DNA of 64,000 nt, taken from Oceanicoccus sp. KOV_DT_Chl. Lineage in GTDB: Bacteria > Pseudomonadota > Gammaproteobacteria > Pseudomonadales > Dasaniaceae. Under the pieces are notes generated by a model, which was not told where the DNA came from, made no database searches, and saw only the letters and a program-made list of their open reading frames with translations. Location: the NCBI RefSeq assembly GCF_900120175.1, contig NZ_FQLF01000005.1, positions 498,501 to 562,500 on the forward strand. Reading direction: 5' to 3'. Of this stretch, positions 46,851-55,027 are shown piece by piece (positions within the stretch are counted from its first letter, which is position 1; each line of letters opens with the position of its first letter). Made by a program: the position numbers and the translations under genes.

Positions 46851-48035
46851 ATGCGAATTTTATTTTTAGTAGCGCTACTTGATGCCGCAGGCTTCGGCAT
46901 TATTATCCCGATTTTTTTATATTACGCCTTACAGCTAGGCGCCTCGCCCGATCAAGCCACAATGTTTTTTTCAATCTACCCGGTGGCTTTAATGCTAGCC
47001 GCCCCGGCATTAGGCTTGATGAGTGATAAGTATGGCCGTAAACCGATCATGCTATTAACTCTTGGCGCATCTGTTATCGGTTACATTACGCTAGGTTTCG
47101 CCCAAAACTTGTTAATGCTGGCTTTCGCCCGTCTTATTCAGGGGGCCGCAGCAGGAAATATGTCTGTGGTACAAGCGTATGTGGCCGACATTACCGATAA
47201 TGAATCCCGCGCCAAAGGCATGGGGACTATCGGCGCAGCAACCGGGCTTGGGTTTGTCATAGGGCCCGCCTTAGGCGCATGGTTAGGCGGAGGCAGTTTT
47301 GAAAATACCAGTTTGGAACTCGCCGCATTTTGCTCTGCTGGCGCTAGTTTGGTGGCGTTGTTACTGGTATTTTTTGTACTACCAGAGAGTCTGGATCAAG
47401 AACACCGCCTAGAAAACCGCAACAATAAACTGCGCCTTAATCCATTTTCAAGTTTACCGATGGCACTGGCCAAGCCTGCGTTACTGGGTTTTTTTGTTTG
47501 CGCCATGCTGTTTAATATTGCCGGTGCCTTTGCTGAAGTTATTTTACCGCTATGGTTAAAAGACAAACTCTTGATTAGCGGCCCCAGCCAGTTAATGTTT
47601 CTTTTTCTGTGCGCCGGACTGGTGCTAAGCTTTACCCAAGCCAAACTAATAGGACCGATCAATAAGCGCCTTGGCGAAGCAAAAATGTTTGGCTTGGGCG
47701 CTATTGGTTACGCTGTAGCACTCATCCTGATCGCCTTATCCGGTGCAATACAATCCTACCCTGCAGTCATTCTTTCCTGGTGCCTGGCCGGAGTATCTAT
47801 GGCTTTATTCTTTACTGGTATCCAATCACTGGTATCACAAAATGCCGAGCCCCATGAACGCGGCAGCGTGATGGGAGCATTTTCTGCTGTCGGCACTTTA
47901 GGCCGGGTTATTGGCCCCAGCCTCACCGGGTTAATTTATGTGAACATTCACCCGAATGCGCCATTCTATTTAGGCGCAGCATTGTTGATGATTGGCTTAC
48001 TGATTAATGTTATCTGGCAAAAGCGAGTAGCCTAA
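46851..48035 (+). CDS. MFS transporter, TetA/multidrug-efflux-like
   Basis: 394 residues with about 12 helices. ALLDAAGFGIIIPIFLYYAL and motif A GLMSDKYGRKPIMLLTLGA resemble tetracycline/drug antiporters, as does motif C-like GATGLGFVIGPALGAWLGG. Drug specificity cannot be inferred. Paired with the NTF2-like gene. About 218 nt of non-coding DNA follow before the palindrome at 48253. Confidence 0.85.
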   Translation: MRILFLVALLDAAGFGIIIPIFLYYALQLGASPDQATMFFSIYPVALMLAAPALGLMSDKYGRKPIMLLTLGASVIGYITLGFAQNLLMLAFARLIQGAAAGNMSVVQAYVADITDNESRAKGMGTIGAATGLGFVIGPALGAWLGGGSFENTSLELAAFCSAGASLVALLLVFFVLPESLDQEHRLENRNNKLRLNPFSSLPMALAKPALLGFFVCAMLFNIAGAFAEVILPLWLKDKLLISGPSQLMFLFLCAGLVLSFTQAKLIGPINKRLGEAKMFGLGAIGYAVALILIALSGAIQSYPAVILSWCLAGVSMALFFTGIQSLVSQNAEPHERGSVMGAFSAVGTLGRVIGPSLTGLIYVNIHPNAPFYLGAALLMIGLLINVIWQKRVA

Positions 48036-48252
48036 AGCAGACCATGAGCAACCCCTGTTGAAAGGCTGACACGACTTAGTCTTGCCACTGACCATATAGC
48101 CAGGCTTACAGCACTCGAACACAATGTATAAACATCAGTGCACAATACTCATACGACGCTTCCCGATTTCAACATAGCGCTAGTTTCTCTCCTTCCGGAC
48201 GCTGTTCATCAGCAATAGATCACACTGACAATTTTGGCATTGAGCTTTTGTC

Positions 48253-48280
48253 TTGATGTAGTAGAATGCTACTACATCAA
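48253..48280. promoter_or_regulatory. perfect 12-bp inverted repeat, putative operator of the RHH-FHA gene
   Basis: Half-site TTGATGTAGTAG (48253-48264) and its exact reverse complement (48269-48280) flank the 4-nt centre AATG, ending 13 nt before the ATG at 48294. Ribbon-helix-helix proteins bind such palindromes, so autoregulation is likely. The inner arms (GTAGTAG/CTACTAC) match the site at 54740-54759 with the same 4-nt centre. Confidence 0.75.
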
Positions 48281-48293
48281 TACTGGCAACATT

Positions 48294-48812
48294 ATGAGTA
48301 AACGCAGCATAAAGCTCGATGGCAAAACGACATCACTATTTCTGGAAGAGGCTTTCTGGCAAGAATTGGAAGTCCGAGCAGAGGCAGCGAATACCAGCTG
48401 GAGCAACTATTTACGCACCATGCTCAGCGAGAGCAAACCTGCTACGAATCGTTCAGCGGCCATCAAGGAGGCACTTCTCAATAAAGTTCGCACCGAACGG
48501 GATAGTTTATTAAACCCTGAAAATAACAAGCTAGAATCCTTATGGTTGATCGAAATTAAAGGGGTTCGCAGCCGCAGGCAATTTCACCAAAAACTTATTA
48601 CCATTGGTGCTGCCAGTGACAATGATATCGTCATTGATGAACCAAACGTCGAGGCCCATCATTGCACGCTGGCACTTTGCGGTGGTAAATGGTGGCTATT
48701 CGATTTAAATTCGAGCGCAGGTATTTATTTAAACGGTAAACAGGTGCAATCCAAAACTGTACCCAGAAGAAGTGAAATCAACGTAGGACGCTGTCAAATA
48801 ATCAAAGTTTAA
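48294..48812 (+). CDS. ribbon-helix-helix / degenerate FHA fusion protein
   Basis: 172 residues. Residues 1-45 (KRSIKLDGKTTSLFLEEAFW, then TSWSNYLRTML) form a ribbon-helix-helix DNA-binding unit; residues 95-170 form an FHA fold (LITIGAASDNDIVIDEPNVE, WWLFDLNSSAGIYLNGKQV). Three usual phosphothreonine-binding residues are replaced: the Arg after IG is Ala106, the loop Ser is Glu120 and the Asn of S-T-N-G is Ala142, while His123 and Asn147 remain. Canonical phosphopeptide binding is therefore doubtful. The gene sits 11 nt before a Ser/Thr kinase gene and behind a perfect palindrome. No strong SD; earlier in-frame codons would translate the palindrome, so ATG 48294 is preferred. Confidence 0.8.
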   Translation: MSKRSIKLDGKTTSLFLEEAFWQELEVRAEAANTSWSNYLRTMLSESKPATNRSAAIKEALLNKVRTERDSLLNPENNKLESLWLIEIKGVRSRRQFHQKLITIGAASDNDIVIDEPNVEAHHCTLALCGGKWWLFDLNSSAGIYLNGKQVQSKTVPRRSEINVGRCQIIKV

Positions 48813-48823
48813 AGGAGTAACCA

Positions 48824-51529
48824 GTGACTGAGATTCCCGATAAATTAGGATTCTATAAAATCATCAGGAAAGTTGGCTCGGGAGGAATGGCCGATGTCTA
48901 TGAAGCTACGGACGAGCAATTAGACCGGCAAGTAGCACTGAAAGTATTACCACCGGAATTTGCTCGGGACAAAGAGTTATCCAGCCGATTTGATCAGGAA
49001 GTTCTCTCCACTGCTAAATTAAAACACCCCAATATTGTCACTATCTATGGCGTCGGCCATGAGGAAGGCTACACCTTTTACACCATGGAGTTGCTTCATG
49101 GCGGGGATTTAAAAGCTAAAATCAATGAAGGCGTTTCAATAAAAGAAGTCATCAGCATCGCACGCCAAATTAGTAAGGCGCTGGCTTATGCTCACAAGCA
49201 AGGCCTCGTTCACCGCGATATAAAACCGGAAAACATTCTATTTAATGAATCCGGTGATGCCATTCTCACCGATTTAGGCATTGCCAAAATCATGGGGAAA
49301 AACACCACTCAAGTCGGCACCACCATGGGGACACCCTACTATATGAGCCCTGAGCAGGCCATGGCCTCCACCATTGATGGGCGATCCGATTTATACAGCA
49401 TGGGGGTTATTATTTATCGCATGCTAACGCGTGAATTGCCGTTTGATGCTGAAGATTCACAGGGAATTATTCAGAAACATATTCAACAAGCGCCCCCCGT
49501 CCTCCCTGATGAGTTTGAAGAGTTTCAACCGCTATTAGACAAGCTATTAGCAAAATCACCCGATGATCGCTTTCAAAGTGGAGACGCTTTAGTTTCCGCA
49601 CTTGATGCCCTCGAAAGAAAAATGTCCCGTGGCTTCACCGATAAAAATGAAACCACGCTAATGCGAGATCAAATCGCCAAAAGCCATACCTCTGGCCCCA
49701 AATCAAAATCTATTATCACTGCCGCGTCGACTAGTAAAAAAATCCAGACTGGCATGGCTATCACAGTTTTAATAATAATGGCTGTAGCTGCCTATCTATT
49801 CAGTACCACAGGCGGCGCGCCACCAGCAGCACACCCTACTACCGCTGAGGTCGAAACCGACGTTAACAAAGAAGATAAAAAAGCCGCTGTAACAGGCCGT
49901 GCAATTTTGTATCTAAACGGCCAGCCAGCAGGCGCTGAAGTTTTTTTTAATGAAAAAAGTCTGGGCATCACACCACTGACACTTGAAAATCTACCCGCTG
50001 GCGAACAGCAAATCACCATTCAAAAGCAATATTATCAACCGCAACAACTAAGCGTTACCCTGGTAGATGACGAGCTGGTCAAATCGGACTACAAGCTAGC
50101 AAAAGGACAGGGAACATTAACCATCATCAGCAGCCCGGAACAGGCGTCAGTATACCTCAATGGAAAATTACACCCATCAACAACCCCCATTTCTATTGAG
50201 CTGCTTCAGGCTGGGGAATACACGATCAAAATACAAAAAGAAGACGGCGCTTTTGAAGGACAATTTCAGCTGAATCACGCTGACAAGCTAGTTCTTCGAC
50301 CGACTTTAACCAAAGGCGACTTAATAGCCTACAACAAACAATGGTTTAGTCAGCAAGAATTATTAGCGCTAGCTGAAAAAGACCTGACTGCAAAGCGCGC
50401 GTTTTTACCGGCGGGCGATAACGCCCTATTAAAGTACCGGGCGATTCTATCAGCCTCTAATAATGCTAACAAAGCAGCACAACAAAAGCTGGAAACCGTA
50501 TTAACCCTCATCAATCAATCTTTCGAGCAACTTTTAGCAAACAAAGCCTTTGATCAAGCAAGCAAACAACTCAGCTATGTGAGCGCTGAGATACCCGAAT
50601 TTAAAGATATCAGCACGATAGCAAATAGACTAAAGGAAGCTATCGCACAGGAAGAGATCGTCGCCAAACAACAACAGTACAAACAACAGCGCGCTGAGAT
50701 CAACAAGCTAATTAAGGCGCGAAATTTCAAACAGGCCGAAACTAAACTGAAACAATTGAACAATGACTTCCCGAAAGGCGAGGACAATAATAATTTATCT
50801 ACTGCTCTCAAGCAGGCGAAACAAGACTATGCCAACCAGGTTACGCGCTATAGCGGCCTATTTGTAGAAGTGCCCAAGAGCTCTATCACCTTAGACACTG
50901 GCAAAAAACTATCAGTGAATCCATTTTATATTGGCGAAAAAGAAATCACTTTTTCCCAATGGGATGCCTGCGTTCAGGACAATGCCTGTAGCCATAAACC
51001 CGAAGATAATAACTGGGGACGAGGCAATCGCCCGGTTATCAATATCAGCCTTGAAGATATTAATAGTCAATTTATTCCCTGGCTCAATAGAAAGACCGGC
51101 CTGAGCTATCGCCTGCCAACAGAAGCAGAATGGGAGCAAGCGGTAAACTCAAGCAGCGATTTTTTTTGGGGTAGCTCAGCTGCACCGGGATTTGCCAACG
51201 GCTCACAGAATTTTGGCTGGCCAAATGATGGCTACAAAGATTCAACTGCGCCGGTCGGTTCATTTAAGGCCAACAGCCTGGGAATTTTCGATTTACATGG
51301 CAACGTACTGGAATGGACAATAAGCTGCTGGACCGATCAACGCGACGAAAAAATAGTCGTAAATGCGAGTACTACAGATTGCTCTCGCTTTGTTACCAAA
51401 GGCGGATCCTGGAAAAGCGGCAGTAAATTTATGCACACTAAAGCTCGAGTTAAAACATCCAAATTCAGTCGATCTAATGAAAATGGATTCAGGCTGGTAA
51501 AAAATAACTCCAGGGGAGAAATACGCTAA
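48824..51529 (+). CDS. transmembrane Ser/Thr protein kinase with PEGA repeats and FGE-sulfatase-like domain
   Basis: 901 residues, GTG start with AAAGGAG. Kinase domain 10-265: GSGGMADV loop, Lys40 in VALK, HRDIKPEN with Asp132 and Asn137, DLG at 150-152, activation loop TTQVGTTMGTPYYMSPEQ; all catalytic residues present. One membrane helix at about 311-327. Outside it: two PEGA repeats (about 355-415 and 430-475), a helical region (500-670, with KQQQYKQQRAEINKLIKARN), and an FGE-sulfatase/SUMF1-like domain (about 695-893: YRLPTEAEWEQA, FDLHGNVLEWTISCW, TKGGSWKSG, NGFRLVK). Cytoplasmic kinase with periplasmic sensing part is the natural topology. Cotranscribed with the RHH-FHA gene, its probable substrate or partner (inference). 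Confidence 0.93.
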   Translation: MTEIPDKLGFYKIIRKVGSGGMADVYEATDEQLDRQVALKVLPPEFARDKELSSRFDQEVLSTAKLKHPNIVTIYGVGHEEGYTFYTMELLHGGDLKAKINEGVSIKEVISIARQISKALAYAHKQGLVHRDIKPENILFNESGDAILTDLGIAKIMGKNTTQVGTTMGTPYYMSPEQAMASTIDGRSDLYSMGVIIYRMLTRELPFDAEDSQGIIQKHIQQAPPVLPDEFEEFQPLLDKLLAKSPDDRFQSGDALVSALDALERKMSRGFTDKNETTLMRDQIAKSHTSGPKSKSIITAASTSKKIQTGMAITVLIIMAVAAYLFSTTGGAPPAAHPTTAEVETDVNKEDKKAAVTGRAILYLNGQPAGAEVFFNEKSLGITPLTLENLPAGEQQITIQKQYYQPQQLSVTLVDDELVKSDYKLAKGQGTLTIISSPEQASVYLNGKLHPSTTPISIELLQAGEYTIKIQKEDGAFEGQFQLNHADKLVLRPTLTKGDLIAYNKQWFSQQELLALAEKDLTAKRAFLPAGDNALLKYRAILSASNNANKAAQQKLETVLTLINQSFEQLLANKAFDQASKQLSYVSAEIPEFKDISTIANRLKEAIAQEEIVAKQQQYKQQRAEINKLIKARNFKQAETKLKQLNNDFPKGEDNNNLSTALKQAKQDYANQVTRYSGLFVEVPKSSITLDTGKKLSVNPFYIGEKEITFSQWDACVQDNACSHKPEDNNWGRGNRPVINISLEDINSQFIPWLNRKTGLSYRLPTEAEWEQAVNSSSDFFWGSSAAPGFANGSQNFGWPNDGYKDSTAPVGSFKANSLGIFDLHGNVLEWTISCWTDQRDEKIVVNASTTDCSRFVTKGGSWKSGSKFMHTKARVKTSKFSRSNENGFRLVKNNSRGEIR

Positions 51530-51598
51530 TTCTCCCCTATGTAGTCGTGATAAATCACTCACCGCATTCACGCTGCGCAATCCCATTGAAAGTAACCA

Positions 51599-52378
51599 CT
51601 AAATCCACTCAACCGATTGCGAGATAGATGTGGTCGCTTCTTCCGGCAACTCAATTTCTTGCTGGTCAGAATACTCTATCAAAAACTTGCTGTTATCAAT
51701 CAGGTTTTTGACATGCTCAGGCATCCCCCCGGAGATAACCCTAATAGTATTGGCAGTACCTAAAACTCCCTTCACTTTTCCGAATGCGCTGCTCATTCCC
51801 CCGCTTAAAAAGCCGCCGCTACTCACCTCTTTTTTGGTAACTTCGGCATATTTTTTAACATGCTTGAATAACTCGGAGGTTGAAAAACTTCCGGCCAAAT
51901 AAGTCGTAGCACCAAGCGTGAAGTCTTTTCGCTGCTCTGGTGTCAGCTCTTCAATGCCTAGCGCTGCTTCTTCGATTTTAGCACTGGCGCTAGCGGAGAG
52001 CTTACGCTGCTTTTTAATTTCACGCTTACTCATGCTGGTACCGCTACTAATGAGCGCCTGTTCCTTTCTGAGATTATCCGTGATCTCTTTTAATTCAAGG
52101 GCCTCGGCCAGACACATCTGGGAGCGCAGTATCAGCGATGTTGATATCGCATAAGACTCCATCATTTCTGACCCGGCTTTATCTTGCTCACTGGAAAAGC
52201 CCAGCGTTGGATAAAAATATTTAGTCAGAAAATTAAGGACATCTTTATATTCAAGCGTGCTGCAATCAGCAGAAGCGATAACCGGGTCACTGGCCCATAC
52301 CGGCGCCTGGTCTTGCGCCCAGCACTCTATGCTGCTAATACTCACAATAATAAATATTATTTTTTTAATAGACTTCAC
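51599..52378 (-). CDS. exported protein of unknown function (kinase-associated operon, gene 3)
   Basis: 259 residues; signal peptide MKSIKKIIFIIVSISSIECW-AQ. A charged helical middle part (MSKREIKKQRKLSASASAKI, EEAALGIEELTPEQRKDFTL) is followed by a Gly/Ser-rich stretch (SSGGFLSGGMSSAFGKVKGV). Two Cys in the mature part (ADCSTLEY, SQMCLAEA) could pair. Third gene of the minus-strand operon; converges on the kinase gene with 69 nt between. Not recognised. Confidence 0.75.
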   Translation of the reverse strand: MKSIKKIIFIIVSISSIECWAQDQAPVWASDPVIASADCSTLEYKDVLNFLTKYFYPTLGFSSEQDKAGSEMMESYAISTSLILRSQMCLAEALELKEITDNLRKEQALISSGTSMSKREIKKQRKLSASASAKIEEAALGIEELTPEQRKDFTLGATTYLAGSFSTSELFKHVKKYAEVTKKEVSSGGFLSGGMSSAFGKVKGVLGTANTIRVISGGMPEHVKNLIDNSKFLIEYSDQQEIELPEEATTSISQSVEWI

Positions 52379-52390
52379 GTAAATCCCCTT

Positions 52391-53476
52391 TTATCGAATA
52401 TTTCTAGCACTTAACTTGGCAACAAGCTTTTGTGCCACTAATGTAGCAGCATTTTTAAGCGCATTATTTTTCGCCACCAGCACGGTCGGGCCTTCGCCAA
52501 AGGTAACTTGCGGGCCAACCTTGGCGACCGCGGCACCACGGTACTTCATTGACAGAACCTGACCGGTGATGGAGACAGCGATTTTTATATTTCCCGTTTT
52601 GGGGTCAATAATCTGTTCATCTATATCCAACGTCCCCAATGCGAGATATTCCACTGGATCAGCAAGCGCGCGCATTCCCTGAATAGCCTCTTTACGGGTG
52701 GCAGGTGATATATCGGAGCCATTTTTATAATCATTTATAAAGGCACTAACACTCAACATTTTGCCTGATTCGTCTTCCAAAATGGCAGCATCAATCACTA
52801 AATAACCAGCCTCGGTAAATACATCCCCCATTGCCGTGTCGATTTCAGTAGTGGTTGAAACTTCCCAAATCGCCTTGTCATTGTATTGGGTACTGCGCTC
52901 TTTCACTCCGACAGTCTGGGTCTGAGATTTTGCTTGTCCCGCATTATCATCGTTACGTATTTTACTAATTTCTTGATTTTGGGATTTCGTTTGCGAGCTT
53001 TCCTTATCGGATTGACTTACTTTTCCAACTTGCTCCCGAGCCACAAAAATAAATGATAACAGCGCGTTAGCACCAGCCGTAGCCTGATTTGATGGCTGTA
53101 ATAATTTTGCTTGTAACTTGGGCTCATTGATATTAGCGCGAATAACTACGGTATATTTTTTGTTTTTCTTCTCCGTATCCAGCACGATATATTCAAGAAT
53201 ATAATCGCCGATATTAGCGTCGATATCATTTTTTACCTTTTCATAATTTTTATACTGGCTAGGCTGTTTTTCGACAATCCATAATTCAATAGCCTTTTGT
53301 TGCGCTATTAATTCGGCTTCAGAACGCTGTTCGGCATTGAGAAAAAAACCATAATCCACTGAGGCGCTGGCCTTCTGTTCAACAGCATGTGCCGAAACTG
53401 AAAGCAAGCAAATAGAAAAAACAGCTATTAGCTGCCACCAGAAGAGGCCCAAAGAAGGATACATTTTATGATTCAT
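52391..53476 (-). CDS. exported protein with LPP20/CsgG-like traits (operon gene 2)
   Basis: 361 residues from ATG 53476, which has AAGGA 8 nt upstream; a longer start at 53530 is less likely. Signal peptide near LLSVSAHA. The first domain has the helix-strand pattern SEAELIAQQKAIELWIVEKQ and KYTVVIRANINEPKLQAKLL seen in LPP20-like envelope proteins; the second (EVSTTTEIDTAMGDVFTEAG, then IKIAVSITGQVLSMKYRGAA) resembles CsgG/curli-assembly type domains. Family assignment tentative. Start overlaps the stop of the preceding gene by 11 nt, implying coupling. Confidence 0.65.
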   Translation of the reverse strand: MNHKMYPSLGLFWWQLIAVFSICLLSVSAHAVEQKASASVDYGFFLNAEQRSEAELIAQQKAIELWIVEKQPSQYKNYEKVKNDIDANIGDYILEYIVLDTEKKNKKYTVVIRANINEPKLQAKLLQPSNQATAGANALLSFIFVAREQVGKVSQSDKESSQTKSQNQEISKIRNDDNAGQAKSQTQTVGVKERSTQYNDKAIWEVSTTTEIDTAMGDVFTEAGYLVIDAAILEDESGKMLSVSAFINDYKNGSDISPATRKEAIQGMRALADPVEYLALGTLDIDEQIIDPKTGNIKIAVSITGQVLSMKYRGAAVAKVGPQVTFGEGPTVLVAKNNALKNAATLVAQKLVAKLSARNIR

Positions 53477-54680
53477 TAAATAATTCCTTTTTGTGTTTGA
53501 ATTGTGAATAACTGGATGACGATCGTGCATGAGCTTTATGCCAGGATCGATCCGGTTTGGCTAATTGCGCCGTTAACTCTGCAAGTAGTCCTTCCAGTGC
53601 ATCCTCGTAGGCACTCCAGTCGTCAGTTTTTATCCGACTAGCGGTACCAATTTTGTAAACTGCATAACGATAATCATCATCTATATACGTTTTCTTTCGC
53701 TGTGGCTCGAACATCGAAAAAGCCATTTGGGTGCCATAAATCACTTGGTCTTCACTTTCCGACTTAGTAAAATTCTTTACGTCGATCGTAAACTCATAGT
53801 CAGGCTTTGGCATCGCCAAACTAAATATTTTTCCATTGGCAAAGCGACCGGGTAGCTGACTCCCTAAGCCGTAGCCTCGATTGTAAGGCAAAACATTCAC
53901 TTTGTGTTGGGCGCTAAGCTGTGAAGAAAAGAATTGACCAATATATTGTTCGAACAAACCGGCCGGGAGCGCTACTGGTTTTAACGCTATAACCCGTTCC
54001 TGAACAGCCAGGTCGGTGAGCTGAAACCTGATCCCGGCACGGGTATTTAAGCGCATGGATTGCACTTCGTTAACCAGTGTTACCAATAGCCCATCAGTTT
54101 CTTCGAAAAATAGCATCTTAGCCAATTTCCGTTTTTCCGTCGCCGATAGGGTTTGACCCTCTTCCAGTAGATGATTGACAGCAAAACTAATCGGATAATT
54201 ATCAATCAGCGTCATACTATCAAAATCATAAAATAATATTTGGGCTGATACTTCCAGTATGACTTTGGTAACCAGCTTACTCGCCTTGAATTGTTCGATA
54301 CTAATAAGCTCTTTATCTATGGCTATGGCCATTGCGATAGATTGTGAGCGATTTAGATCACCAAGGTCATAACGTAATTCAAAATTGACAGGTGGATTAG
54401 CTGCTAATAGCGAAATCAGATATTTATCCAAAGTGACTTCGGGCTGCGCTGGATCATTTAATTGTAACGATAGAGGATAAGCCTGATTGATGTACTGGTA
54501 ATCGCCAAGGTAGGCAACACCTGCATAAAAGACATCTGGCTTGGCAAGCTCACCAGCATTGCCATAACTGGAAACGCCCGCATTGATAACTGTTGCAAGT
54601 AGCAGGCACGAACAACAATACCATTTTCTAAAAAACCATAGCACAGATTTATTCTCCCTAACGATTATATCCGTTCCCAC
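53466..54680 (-). CDS. exported or anchored protein of unknown function (operon gene 1)
   Basis: 404 residues. Hydrophobic N-terminal stretch WYCCSCLLLATVINAGVSS after a basic start serves as signal or anchor; a short beta-rich opening (PDVFYAGVAYLGDYQYINQA) precedes an all-purpose alpha/beta body with YEFTIDVKNFTKSESEDQVI and a Ser/His-rich tail. First gene of a three-gene operon of exported proteins, 60 nt downstream of the palindrome at 54740-54759. No family recognised; absence of catalytic motifs suggests a structural or assembly role. Confidence 0.7.
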   Translation of the reverse strand: MGTDIIVRENKSVLWFFRKWYCCSCLLLATVINAGVSSYGNAGELAKPDVFYAGVAYLGDYQYINQAYPLSLQLNDPAQPEVTLDKYLISLLAANPPVNFELRYDLGDLNRSQSIAMAIAIDKELISIEQFKASKLVTKVILEVSAQILFYDFDSMTLIDNYPISFAVNHLLEEGQTLSATEKRKLAKMLFFEETDGLLVTLVNEVQSMRLNTRAGIRFQLTDLAVQERVIALKPVALPAGLFEQYIGQFFSSQLSAQHKVNVLPYNRGYGLGSQLPGRFANGKIFSLAMPKPDYEFTIDVKNFTKSESEDQVIYGTQMAFSMFEPQRKKTYIDDDYRYAVYKIGTASRIKTDDWSAYEDALEGLLAELTAQLAKPDRSWHKAHARSSSSYSQFKHKKELFNES

Positions 54681-55027
54681 TCACTCTACTTTGCCACTAT
54701 TTTGAAGGTAGATTTTTACGGCTTGCAAGCGGAGCTTATGGTAGTACAATAGTGCTACCCCATCAAGACCTATGGTACAAATTAAAGGCAATATTTTAGC
54801 CAAAGTATTATGTTTAGCTGAGCGTGATAGCAAAAATAAACTTGCCCAGCCCGTATAGTGATAAATTTTAAGCTTAGTTTCAAACACTCTTTTACGAAAA
54901 AGCAGTGCGCTAATTAACAAGGACTTTTCGAAGCTGGCAAATGGCTGTTAATCTTAGCCAAGCGCTAGATTTTAACGCCTCACTACGCCAGATAAGAAAC
55001 AAAGTTCGCCATAAAAAGGATTTAGCA
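54681..55027. promoter_or_regulatory. divergent promoter region between exported-protein operon and C1 protease gene
   Basis: 347 nt without a credible gene. It contains the palindrome at 54740-54759, an isolated ATGGTAC half-like sequence near 54772, an AT-rich middle, and AAAAGGA (55014-55020) as RBS for the protease. A minus-strand frame of 79 codons reads through the palindrome and is judged non-coding. Confidence 0.5.
54740..54759. promoter_or_regulatory. palindrome matching the RHH-FHA operator
   Basis: GGTAGTAC-aata-GTGCTACC: 8-bp arms with one mismatch around a 4-nt centre. The inner arms GTAGTAC/GTGCTAC align with GTAGTAG/CTACTAC of the 48253-48280 palindrome at identical spacing. 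It lies 60 nt before the 404-residue gene and 268 nt before the protease gene. Confidence 0.6.

Noticed and set aside
48294-51529. Type VI secretion Fha/PpkA pair
   Set aside because: No Tss genes are nearby, the FHA is fused to a DNA-binding domain, and the kinase carries PEGA/FGE domains; a T6SS link is not supported.
54681-54920. 79-codon minus-strand frame before the exported-protein operon
   Set aside because: It has no RBS or recognisable protein features and reads through the palindrome; treated as promoter region.
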